Source of the DNA: Planctomycetia bacterium
GTDB lineage: Bacteria; Planctomycetota; UBA11346
Direction of reading: 5' to 3'
Length of the DNA stretch: 5,748 bases
Assembly: GCA_005801395.1 (NCBI GenBank)
Contig: SYDV01000335.1
Location: 1-5,748 of the forward strand
The position numbers were made by a program, and so were the translations under genes. Shown in pieces: positions 1 through 5,748 of this stretch. Within the stretch, counting starts at the first letter, position 1. Every line of letters begins with the position of its first letter. Under the pieces are notes generated by a model. That model was given only the letters and a program-made list of their open reading frames with translations. It was not told the DNA's origin and ran no database searches.

Positions 1-1107
1 GGTCCCGTTGTCTCTGGCCAATTATTTCCCTTTTGTTTTATCACTATTGCCTGCGGTGCCATTAGTGGATTCCATGCACTCGTCTCAAGTGGTACCACGC
101 CAAAGATGATCGAACGCGAAAGTCACGCGCCTATTATTGGTTATGGCGGAATGTTGATGGAAAGCTTAGTCGCCATTTTAGCGCTGATCGCTGCGTGTTC
201 ACTGCATCCTGGTATTTATTACGCGATGAATGTCGGTGCTTTTGCTAATCAAACGGGTGACCCCGCTGCCGTCACCGCCACCATTAACGGCTGGATACAA
301 ACCTTTAATTTCACCCTGACGCCAGAAATGTTAACAGACACGGCAAAAGATATTGGAGAAAATTCGGTCATCGCCCGTGCTGGTGGTGCTCCAACTTTGG
401 CCGTAGGCATGGCTCATATTTTTAGTCAGGTATTAGGCGGTAAGGGAACCATGGCATTTTGGTATCACTTTGCCATTTTGTTCGAAGCCTTGTTCATTCT
501 GACTACCGTAGATGCCGGCACACGTGTTGGCCGATTCTTATTGCAGGACCTTTTGGGTCAGGCCTGGAAACCGTTGGGTAACGGTAATAATATTTTTATT
601 GTCATGGGTGTCAGCTTATTAGTCGTTGCCGGTTGGGGATATTTTGTCCTGGCCTCGGTTGCTGATCCGAATGGCGGCGTGCGTGCGTTGTTGCCGCTAT
701 TTGGTATCGCGAATCAATTATTAGCCACCGTGGCGCTGGCTCTGGGCACGGTCATTATTATTCGCATGGGAAAAGCCAAATGGATGTGGATGACCATCAT
801 CCCCTTAGTTTGGTTAGCAGTGGTTACCTTGAGCGCCGGTTGGATTAAAATCACCGATCCATCTCCAGCTATTGGCTTCCTCGCAAATGCCGACCTATTA
901 TCAGCAAAAATTGCTGCCGGCGGTCTTGATGAGGCCGAGTTAGGCAAATTAAAACACTTGCGTTTCAATCAGTTTCTCAACGCCACCCTGTGCGGGATAT
1001 TCATGTTCGTCATCGTCTGTATGATCACCTTGTGCGCTCACACCTCGTGGAAACTCCTCACCGGTCGCCTGCCGCTCAAACCGGACCTCAAACCGGAAGC
1101 GCCGTGA
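1..1107 (+). CDS. cstA: Carbon starvation protein CstA, C-terminal half (5' end outside window)
   Basis: The reading frame is open from the first base, so the gene begins upstream; 368 residues are visible, about half of a usual CstA of around 700. CstA proteins are multi-pass inner-membrane transporters linked in enterobacteria to peptide and pyruvate uptake during nutrient limitation. Family hallmarks seen here are ACGAISGFHALVSSGTTPK (visible residues 17-35), RAGGAPTLAVG (126-136), FWYHFAILFEALF (153-165), DAGTRVGRFLLQDLLG (171-186) and PLFGIANQLLATVALALG. About seven hydrophobic membrane segments can be picked out, the last near the C-terminus (FMFVIVCMITLC), followed by a short basic, proline-rich tail. 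The first internal ATG, at 106, lies after the conserved motif and is not the true start. The TGA stop overlaps the GTG of the ybdD-like gene, implying one transcript and translational coupling. The substrate in this organism cannot be told from the sequence. Confidence 0.96.
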   Translation, partial: GPVVSGQLFPFCFITIACGAISGFHALVSSGTTPKMIERESHAPIIGYGGMLMESLVAILALIAACSLHPGIYYAMNVGAFANQTGDPAAVTATINGWIQTFNFTLTPEMLTDTAKDIGENSVIARAGGAPTLAVGMAHIFSQVLGGKGTMAFWYHFAILFEALFILTTVDAGTRVGRFLLQDLLGQAWKPLGNGNNIFIVMGVSLLVVAGWGYFVLASVADPNGGVRALLPLFGIANQLLATVALALGTVIIIRMGKAKWMWMTIIPLVWLAVVTLSAGWIKITDPSPAIGFLANADLLSAKIAAGGLDEAELGKLKHLRFNQFLNATLCGIFMFVIVCMITLCAHTSWKLLTGRLPLKPDLKPEAP

Positions 1108-1325
1108 ATCATTTAGTGTCATCGTGCAAGCACGCATCAGCGCCACCCCCGCAGCGTAAACGCTGGTGGCGCACCATGATTGATTTCATGCGCCGCTGGT
1201 CCGGTGATGACGCCTACGAACGCTATGTCGCCGCGCATCAAGATCATGGCCATGTTCTAATGAATCGCCGCGAGTTTTACCGCCGTTACCTAGACAAACG
1301 CGGTAGCGGCAGCCGCTGCTGTTGA
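1104..1325 (+). CDS. ybdD: YbdD/YjiX family small protein (Sel_put family)
   Basis: A 73-residue protein read from GTG 1104, which overlaps the cstA stop as GTGA; GGAAG at 1095-1099 is a modest ribosome binding site. Family features are a W/R-rich helix before DDAYERYVAAHQDHGH (residues 35-50), then MNRREFYRRYLDKR, and the C-terminal RCC that also ends E. coli YbdD. The family is about 65 residues long and usually sits directly after cstA or its paralogue btsT. It is thought to assist the transporter, but its molecular role is unclear to me. Start choice: ATG 1176 would give only 49 residues and lose the RKRWWRT segment that seems part of the family fold, so a start at 1104 (or GTG 1116) is preferred. 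From 1104 the N-terminus is about a dozen residues longer than in E. coli and proline-rich (APPPQ). Confidence 0.88.
   Translation: MNHLVSSCKHASAPPPQRKRWWRTMIDFMRRWSGDDAYERYVAAHQDHGHVLMNRREFYRRYLDKRGSGSRCC
1140..1172 (+). other. Strong potential RNA hairpin in the 5' part of ybdD
   Basis: The arms GCGCCAC (1140-1146) and GTGGCGC (1166-1172) pair perfectly over 7 bp. Inside them CAGCG (1152-1156) and CGCTG (1161-1165) pair over 5 bp around a TAAA loop, leaving a 5-base bulge (CCCCG) on the 5' side. The structure ends three bases before the internal ATG at 1176. There is no T-tract after it, so it is not an intrinsic terminator. It could tune translation of ybdD relative to cstA or protect the transcript, or it may be chance within a GC-rich coding stretch. 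No function is shown. Confidence 0.4.
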
Positions 1326-1351
1326 CCTGGGCTTGCCGACTGGGGTATATT
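1322..1351 (+). promoter_or_regulatory. Predicted sigma70-type promoter for the kinase gene
   Basis: TTGACC (1322-1327) and TATATT (1346-1351) each match the -35 and -10 consensus at five of six positions, with an 18-base spacer. Transcription would start near 1358, leaving a leader of only about 15 bases before the GTG at 1374. The -35 box contains the TGA stop of the ybdD-like gene. The arrangement suggests the kinase pair can be expressed apart from cstA-ybdD, although read-through from cstA remains possible because no clear terminator lies between. The consensus is that of E. coli; the preference of this organism's main sigma factor is unknown. Confidence 0.5.
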
Positions 1352-1373
1352 CCAGACGATTGCGAGCCTACCT

Positions 1374-4253
1374 GTGTCGAATACGAACGAACCATCCATA
1401 CCGCTTGTCGCTGATGTGACAGCCTGCCCGAAATGCGGAAAACGATATCGCACCATCGGCTTGTCCCCCGGAACGCGCCTGACTTGCAAAGTCTGCACTG
1501 AAAATTTTACCCTGCAGGCGTTTAAAAAAGATACTGACCGCCATCCTCGTCGCGCACGCGAAAACGATACACAAGAAGATTTAGTGCCGCGTCCCTCAAC
1601 GACGCAGGTTATGCCGCAAACCGTCGATGACGTTTTGAAATTGGCCAATCAAAACAGTAAATATACCAATTCAAAAGAAATTGGTCGCGGCGGCATGGGC
1701 GTGATTTTACGCCAGCACGACCAAGTTATTCGCCGTGAAGTCGCCATGAAAGTCATGCGCCACGACAGCGATGCTGTGCAGCGTGCACGATTCCTAGAAG
1801 AAGCGCAGGTCACCGGCCAGTTGGAACACCCTAATATCGTACCAATTCATGAAATTGGTTATGACCCCAAGGGCCGTATGTATTTCACCATGAAACTGGT
1901 GAAAGGGCAAAGTCTCGCACAATTATTGGATGACATACGCAAACGACCAGAACCCAAAAAACGTGAACATTCCTTAACTTTTTTGCTCACAACCTTTAAC
2001 TCGTTATGCAATGCGGTTGCTTTTGCCCACAGTAAAAGTGTCGTGCATCGTGATTTAAAACCAGCCAACATCATGTTAGGTGATTTCGGCGAAGTGATGT
2101 TAATGGACTGGGGTTTAGCCAAAGTTGGTATTGCACGGCGCGCCGAATTAAGTGACAGCACCGTCGAAGCAACTGCGATCGATATTCCACCAGAAGTGGT
2201 CGAAGACACGATTCACAGTTTCCGCAATGATTCTGAAGCCGAACGCACCATTGAAGGCGTCATTGCCGGCACGCCTACGTACATGTCACCCGAACAAGCA
2301 CGCGGTCAAGTCAGTCGCATTGATGCACGCAGCGATATTTATTCCCTTGGCGCAATCCTTTATGAATTACTCACGCTGCATCAGCCCGTTAAAGGTAAAG
2401 ACGTTGAAGATATTCTGAAAAAAGTTCGAGCGGGAGTCATTAAACATCCGCTTGAATTGGATATCAAACGCAACGTGCCTTCAGAATTGGCCGCCATTGC
2501 GATGAAAGCGTTAGAAAATAAGCCCAAACATCGCTATCAATCAGTTGAAGAATTAATTGCCGACATCGACCGCTACCGCGAAGGCCGTAGTGTCAGTGCC
2601 AAAGAAGATACGCCGTGGGAATTAATTCTCAAATTAGCGAAACGTAATCGCGCTACCACTGTTACGATTGCTGGCGCTTTGTTTGTTGTTGTCATTTTAA
2701 TGATAATTAGTTATTCGGTCAACGTAGCCGAACGTAAAAAAGCAGAAAATAATCTGTTGGCATTTACCGCCGAACAAGAACAACGCCGCCAAGATCAAAA
2801 ACAATCTGCGCCAGCATGGGTTGAAAAAGCCTTGCGCAGCGTTGATTATAAAGATTTCACCAGTGCTATGCAGGATGTTTCGCAAGCACTCGAATTTGAT
2901 GCGAAATTACCTGCCGCCTATTTATTACGAGCAAAACTCCGCATCATTGAAGGGGATTATACACAAGCTGGCGCTGATCTAGATGTGTATTTAATCAGTC
3001 AAAGTGACGATCCACACGCCAAACAATTGCGCCTATTATGCAATAACCCGCCAAACACGGAGTCGTCCCGTTTGTTCTTTGACGCCTTTATTGAACAAGG
3101 TGCCTCAGCCTTTGCCTCCGCCATGACCGCTTCTTCGGAAGGTCGCCTACGCGTCTATCGCCAACGCCTGGAACAATCTTGGCCCGGAACTGGCGCTGGG
3201 TTAACCTTAGAAAACGATGGGACTTGCTCATTAACCATCACAGATCGGCAATTGGACGATCTCACCCCGTTAGCTGGTATGCCCATCAGTCAATTGAATC
3301 TCAGTGGTTCAAAGATTATGGATATACAAATTTTAAGAGAAATGCCGCTTATCCAAGTTTATTTAACAGACACACGTATTCGTGATTTAAGTCCCATAAA
3401 GGGAAAACCAATCACCCAATTGCACTTGGTGCAATCCGAGGTGGCAGATTTATCCCCCCTGGCAGGCATGCCATTAGTTCAATTATCTATTACGAAATCA
3501 CCGGTACGTGACCTCACGCCGCTGAAAGGCGCACCGATCACCAAGCTCGATCTTTCAGGCACTCAAGTCGACAATCTCTCCGTCTTGGCATCCATGAAAT
3601 TAACCGAGGTCACATTAAATGATTTGCCACTCAGCGACGCGACACCCTTAAAGGGATTAAAACTGACCAGTTTATCGCTGGCACATACTAACATTTCAGA
3701 CTTATTACCACTCAAAGGTATGCGACTCACCTCGCTTATTTTATCACATTCGAAAATTTTTGATACCAAGCCACTGCAAGGCATGCCATTAACCACTTTA
3801 GATTTAGACTCGACGCCCATTGCAGATCTAACTGGCATGCTTGGTTTGCCATTAAAGAAATTAAATATCAGCAACACCAAGGCGACACATTTAGCCGGAC
3901 TTGCCGGCATGCCGCTTGAACAGCTAACGTTAAATAATGTTCAAATTAAAGATTTAGGCCCCCTCAAAAATATGCGGTTGACCTTACTCAAATTGAATCA
4001 TGTGCCAATTTCTGACTTATCACCAATTAAAGAAATGCCTCTCACCATCTTGGAAATATCCGGCATCAACGTTCGTGATGTGACGGCGCTCGCAAACATG
4101 CCACTAGAACGTCTGATTTTACCACGCTTTGATGACATCAAAGGGCTTGCCGGCATTAAACGGATGAAGTTATTGCAAGAGATTGGCTTCGACCCCGCAG
4201 GCAATGGTGTTGCGCCAGAGGCATTCTGGAAAGCGCTGGAGGCTGCCCGGTGA
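1374..4253 (+). CDS. Membrane Ser/Thr protein kinase with zinc ribbon, TPR-like region and leucine-rich repeats
   Basis: A 959-residue Hanks-type kinase. Residues 18-41 form a zinc ribbon (Cys18/Cys21, Cys38/Cys41). The kinase domain spans about 98-400: glycine loop GRGGMG (104-109), ATP-binding Lys126 in VAMK, likely helix-C Glu143, catalytic HRDLKPAN (225-232, Asp227), DWG (245-247) in place of DFG, GTPTYMSPE (299-307) and Asp321 in DARSDIYSLG. All key catalytic residues are present, so it should be active. The stretch between DWG and GTP is about 50 residues, with an acidic Ser/Thr-bearing insert. One membrane helix lies near 427-448 after a basic stretch, then a charged, possibly coiled-coil segment (451-476), two TPR-like helical pairs (about 480-547) and leucine-rich repeats from 629. 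The kinase should face the cytoplasm and the repeats the periplasm. GTG 1374 is the only usual start codon between the preceding in-frame stop and the zinc ribbon; the ribosome binding site is weak. Ligand and substrates are unknown. Confidence 0.93.
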   Translation: MSNTNEPSIPLVADVTACPKCGKRYRTIGLSPGTRLTCKVCTENFTLQAFKKDTDRHPRRARENDTQEDLVPRPSTTQVMPQTVDDVLKLANQNSKYTNSKEIGRGGMGVILRQHDQVIRREVAMKVMRHDSDAVQRARFLEEAQVTGQLEHPNIVPIHEIGYDPKGRMYFTMKLVKGQSLAQLLDDIRKRPEPKKREHSLTFLLTTFNSLCNAVAFAHSKSVVHRDLKPANIMLGDFGEVMLMDWGLAKVGIARRAELSDSTVEATAIDIPPEVVEDTIHSFRNDSEAERTIEGVIAGTPTYMSPEQARGQVSRIDARSDIYSLGAILYELLTLHQPVKGKDVEDILKKVRAGVIKHPLELDIKRNVPSELAAIAMKALENKPKHRYQSVEELIADIDRYREGRSVSAKEDTPWELILKLAKRNRATTVTIAGALFVVVILMIISYSVNVAERKKAENNLLAFTAEQEQRRQDQKQSAPAWVEKALRSVDYKDFTSAMQDVSQALEFDAKLPAAYLLRAKLRIIEGDYTQAGADLDVYLISQSDDPHAKQLRLLCNNPPNTESSRLFFDAFIEQGASAFASAMTASSEGRLRVYRQRLEQSWPGTGAGLTLENDGTCSLTITDRQLDDLTPLAGMPISQLNLSGSKIMDIQILREMPLIQVYLTDTRIRDLSPIKGKPITQLHLVQSEVADLSPLAGMPLVQLSITKSPVRDLTPLKGAPITKLDLSGTQVDNLSVLASMKLTEVTLNDLPLSDATPLKGLKLTSLSLAHTNISDLLPLKGMRLTSLILSHSKIFDTKPLQGMPLTTLDLDSTPIADLTGMLGLPLKKLNISNTKATHLAGLAGMPLEQLTLNNVQIKDLGPLKNMRLTLLKLNHVPISDLSPIKEMPLTILEISGINVRDVTALANMPLERLILPRFDDIKGLAGIKRMKLLQEIGFDPAGNGVAPEAFWKALEAAR
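3258..4076 (+). repeat. 13 tandem 63-bp units encoding 21-residue leucine-rich repeats
   Basis: Counting the Asp (or Asn/His) that opens each unit gives residues 629, 650, 671, 692, 713, 734, 755, 776, 797, 818, 839, 860 and 881, with the next at 902. Every step is exactly 21 residues, with no insertion or deletion. The consensus is DLSPLKGMPL followed by TxLxLxxTxIx. A shorter 19-residue unit (902-920) and a degenerate cap (DIKGLAGIKRMKLL) close the array before the FWKALEAAR tail. The units differ widely in DNA sequence, so this is an old protein repeat, not a recent tandem duplication. It is likely a curved binding surface for a ligand or partner outside the cytoplasm. Confidence 0.9.
4238..4242 (+). 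promoter_or_regulatory. Ribosome binding site of the kinase-partner gene
   Basis: GGAGG lies seven bases before the GTG at 4250, near-ideal spacing. It sits inside the last codons of the kinase and fixes the start of the downstream gene at the GTGA overlap. It is much stronger than the site before the kinase itself. Confidence 0.75.
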
Positions 4254-5458
4254 ACCAGGGATCGCACGCAGCACAGCATCGCGACTTTGGTGGATTTATT
4301 GGCCCGGATAACCTATTAAGTTTAGTCCGTAATACCGCGCCATATTTATTTACCTCGGTGGGACGTGCTATGGTTCCACCATGTCCCGCGCCAACCCAGT
4401 TAATTTCTCTCGTCGCACAGCCAGTTGGATGGTTACAGATATTGCGTCACGGTCGACAATTAAGCGAAAGTGAACCTGATACCCCCACTGGTCACGTTGA
4501 TTATTTTGCCCTGTGTTTAGCCAGCCATATGGCCACTGTTGCCACCTTTGTTCCAACCGATGTTGATAATAAAATTCGGGATGCCTTGTGGCATCCCGAT
4601 ACGGATCGCGGTGCTTTAGAAATTATGGCCGAAGCAGCGCTGGCGGCGCATGCCTGGGATCAACGCCCGATCAGCACACGTTGGGTTTCGGCTCCTGGGC
4701 ATCAACCCGTTGGTGGTCATGACGGCGAATGGTTAGGAGTCGCCGTCGGTGCACTTGGATGCTTTATACGCCTAAAGGACACTGCTTGGAGCGAGCGTTT
4801 ATTTGCCGCCATTGATGCAGAACTCACACGCGAAGCTGCTGCATTTTCCGCGCAACGCCAATTGCCCAATGGCGAAATCGACCTGCTGCGCTTAGCGACT
4901 ATTTTAACGCACAACGTTGGTGACGTGGATCAAGGTTTAAAATCCTGGCGTGAAGCCGAGCAGCATCCCTTAGCTGGACGGCTACGACGTTTAGCACATG
5001 AAAATACGACTCCCTATCATGGTATTTTTCAATTAGCCGCACACTTGTACAAACAACTCTTATCATCAGAAGGTCACCGTCACTATCCATTGCGAGATGT
5101 GCGCGCTCTACGTTCTTCACCAGATTATTTATTACCACTCGGCCCCTGTTTCGATGATTGGGGCCGCGCCATGGCTACGCATGCCGATTTTTCGCCTGCA
5201 TCCCGCGCCGAATTACTAACGTCTCTTTTATCCGGTTGCCGCAAAGTCGCTGGGCAAGTTGGTTATTACCGCGCCATTGCCGGAATACAGGATGGTCTAG
5301 GTAATCTCGATGTATTAGGAAAATATTTACCCAGTGCTGCGACCAAAGCCTTAAAAGATCCTGTACTCAAACAACAAATCGCAATTAAACAAATATCATT
5401 TGAGTCAAGTCTGCGTAAACGAGCACATGTCGTATTGAATGAAATTGACCCGTCGTAA
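4250..5458 (+). CDS. Unrecognised 402-residue protein co-translated with the kinase
   Basis: I do not recognise this family. The GTG start overlaps the kinase TGA by four bases and is preceded by GGAGG at 4238-4242, so production should be coupled to the kinase. No signal peptide or clear transmembrane helix is visible, so it is probably cytoplasmic. Much of it reads as amphipathic helices (for example 121-136, 160-200 and 209-235). Blocks that look conserved because they are rich in Gly, His, Trp and aromatics are SAPGHQPVGGHDGEWLGVAV (147-166), ENTTPYHGIFQLAAHLYKQL (251-270) and LLPLGPCFDDWGRAMA (294-309). A cluster GQVGYYRAIAGIQDGLGNLD (335-354) follows, and the C-terminus is lysine- and glutamine-rich. 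The recurring His, Asp and Glu could hint at metal or ligand binding, but no known catalytic motif can be assigned. By position it may be a substrate, adaptor or effector of the kinase; that is inference only. Codon choice resembles the kinase gene, with frequent TTA and GCC. Confidence 0.85.
   Translation: MNQGSHAAQHRDFGGFIGPDNLLSLVRNTAPYLFTSVGRAMVPPCPAPTQLISLVAQPVGWLQILRHGRQLSESEPDTPTGHVDYFALCLASHMATVATFVPTDVDNKIRDALWHPDTDRGALEIMAEAALAAHAWDQRPISTRWVSAPGHQPVGGHDGEWLGVAVGALGCFIRLKDTAWSERLFAAIDAELTREAAAFSAQRQLPNGEIDLLRLATILTHNVGDVDQGLKSWREAEQHPLAGRLRRLAHENTTPYHGIFQLAAHLYKQLLSSEGHRHYPLRDVRALRSSPDYLLPLGPCFDDWGRAMATHADFSPASRAELLTSLLSGCRKVAGQVGYYRAIAGIQDGLGNLDVLGKYLPSAATKALKDPVLKQQIAIKQISFESSLRKRAHVVLNEIDPS
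4576..4599. other. Perfect 10-bp inverted repeat with 4-base loop inside the partner gene
   Basis: The arms TCGGGATGCC (4576-4585) and GGCATCCCGA (4590-4599) are exact reverse complements around TTGT. On the plus strand the hairpin lies in coding sequence (codons for RDALWHPD, residues 110-117) and is followed by TACGG, not by a T-run. On the minus strand it is followed by ATTTTATTAT, giving the shape of an intrinsic terminator for antisense transcription. It could equally be a protein-binding palindrome or a dispersed repeat unit. The structure is certain; the role is not. Confidence 0.6.
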
Positions 5459-5514
5459 CCCTGATCGGCAATACCTGTCTGTATCTGTAATAGAAGTAGG
5501 CTTAGTAAAACGAT

Positions 5515-5532
5515 ATCGATAAGTCGATTTTT
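5515..5532 (+). terminator. Weak hairpin plus T-run in the convergent gap
   Basis: ATCGA (5515-5519) pairs with TCGAT (5524-5528) around a TAAG loop and is followed by four T on the plus strand. The stem is short and AT-rich, so termination would be weak. It is the only candidate in the 72-base gap between the two converging genes, and it overlaps the last two bases of the minus-strand TAA stop codon. Confidence 0.25.
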
Positions 5533-5748
5533 ACTTCATTAGAAACAGACCCAAGACCGCTAGTCCAATCACGGTCACGACGGCGCCAATAACCAATGCG
5601 GCCATCATCCAACTACCAGTTTGTTTTCTACGTAATTTCTTAATGCGTTTGCTATCATCCGGAGCAAACATTGCGGTTTCGAGTTCTCGCACGAATTCAC
5701 CCGCTGATAGCGGACGATTTTCTGGCTTTTTCTCCATCGTCCAAAGAA
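5531..5748 (-). CDS. C-terminal end of a second Ser/Thr protein kinase, tail-anchored (5' end outside window)
   Basis: The frame stays open to the window edge, giving 71 visible residues ending at TAA 5531-5533. It begins LWTMEKKPENRPLSAGEF followed by VRELETA, the usual last helix of a Hanks-type kinase domain; the Arg of ENRP matches the conserved Arg of subdomain XI. A basic linker (KRIKKLRRKQ) then leads into one membrane helix, WMMAALVIGAVV running on to VLGLFLM, and only a single Lys follows. The kinase would therefore be anchored by its very C-terminus with no outside sensor domain, unlike its large neighbour. The ATG at 5737 lies inside the kinase fold and is not the true start. The kinase identity rests on a short segment, so confidence is moderate. 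It converges on the kinase-partner gene. Confidence 0.72.
   Translation of the reverse strand, partial: LWTMEKKPENRPLSAGEFVRELETAMFAPDDSKRIKKLRRKQTGSWMMAALVIGAVVTVIGLAVLGLFLMK

Noticed and set aside
1303..1319. A GC-rich hairpin at the end of ybdD (AGCGG/CCGCT with a CAG loop) as an intrinsic terminator
   Set aside because: It has a three-base loop and is followed by TGTTGACC, with no T-run. It codes for the conserved GSGSRCC end, which explains the composition.
1323..1373. Read-through or selenocysteine at the ybdD TGA, fusing it in frame to the kinase (both genes share a frame, 16 sense codons apart)
   Set aside because: The protein already ends in the family's normal RCC. No recoding hairpin is evident just after the TGA, and a promoter and a GTG start explain the kinase gene.
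1286..1648. A minus-strand 120-codon open frame across the kinase start
   Set aside because: It runs opposite the promoter, zinc ribbon and kinase start, and its translation shows no recognisable domain; it is a shadow of the real gene.
3563..3910. A minus-strand 115-codon open frame within the leucine-rich repeats
   Set aside because: It is the antisense shadow of the repeat array; the plus-strand frame carries the exact 21-residue periodicity.
3258..4076. Repeat region as a CRISPR array or recent DNA satellite
   Set aside because: The 63-base units are diverged at DNA level and conserved only as protein, with no identical repeat and spacer pattern.
5140..5166. Inverted repeat CGGCCCC/GGGGCCG inside the partner gene
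   Set aside because: A 7-bp stem with a 13-base loop and no T-run fits chance in coding sequence and is much weaker than the repeat at 4576.

Overview
The window holds five protein-coding genes, two of them cut by the window edges. It looks like a bacterial chromosome of roughly balanced base composition. The large kinase gene suggests a member of the Planctomycetes-Verrucomicrobia-Lentisphaerae (PVC) group. Its wording (EEAQVTGQLEHPNIVPIHEIG, a DWGLAK in place of DFG, GTPTYMSPEQA, DLSPLKGMPL-type repeats and a C-terminal FWKALEA tail) is what I recall from the giant membrane kinases of Verrucomicrobia and their relatives. This placement rests on pattern memory, not on a search.

Region by region: (1) 1-1107, the C-terminal half of a CstA-family transporter; (2) 1104-1325, a small YbdD/YjiX-family gene that overlaps the cstA stop by four bases (GTGA); (3) 1322-1351, a good sigma70-like promoter sitting on the ybdD stop codon; (4) 1374-4253, a 959-residue Ser/Thr protein kinase with, in order, a zinc ribbon, kinase domain, transmembrane helix, TPR-like region and an array of 21-residue leucine-rich repeats; (5) 4250-5458, an unrecognised 402-residue protein whose GTG start overlaps the kinase stop and has a strong ribosome binding site; (6) 5459-5530, a short convergent gap with a weak hairpin; (7) 5531-5748, on the minus strand, the tail of a second Ser/Thr kinase with a C-terminal membrane anchor.

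Functionally there are two modules. cstA-ybdD is the familiar uptake pair (peptides or pyruvate in characterised relatives). The kinase and the unknown protein look like a translationally coupled signalling pair. The kinase would read something outside the membrane through its TPR/LRR region and signal through its cytoplasmic kinase domain. The co-translated unknown protein is the natural candidate for substrate, adaptor or effector. Any link between the two modules is inferred from position only. The points most worth a second look are the unknown kinase partner, the indel-free 13 x 21-residue repeat array, and a perfect 10-bp inverted repeat inside the unknown gene that reads like a terminator on the opposite strand.
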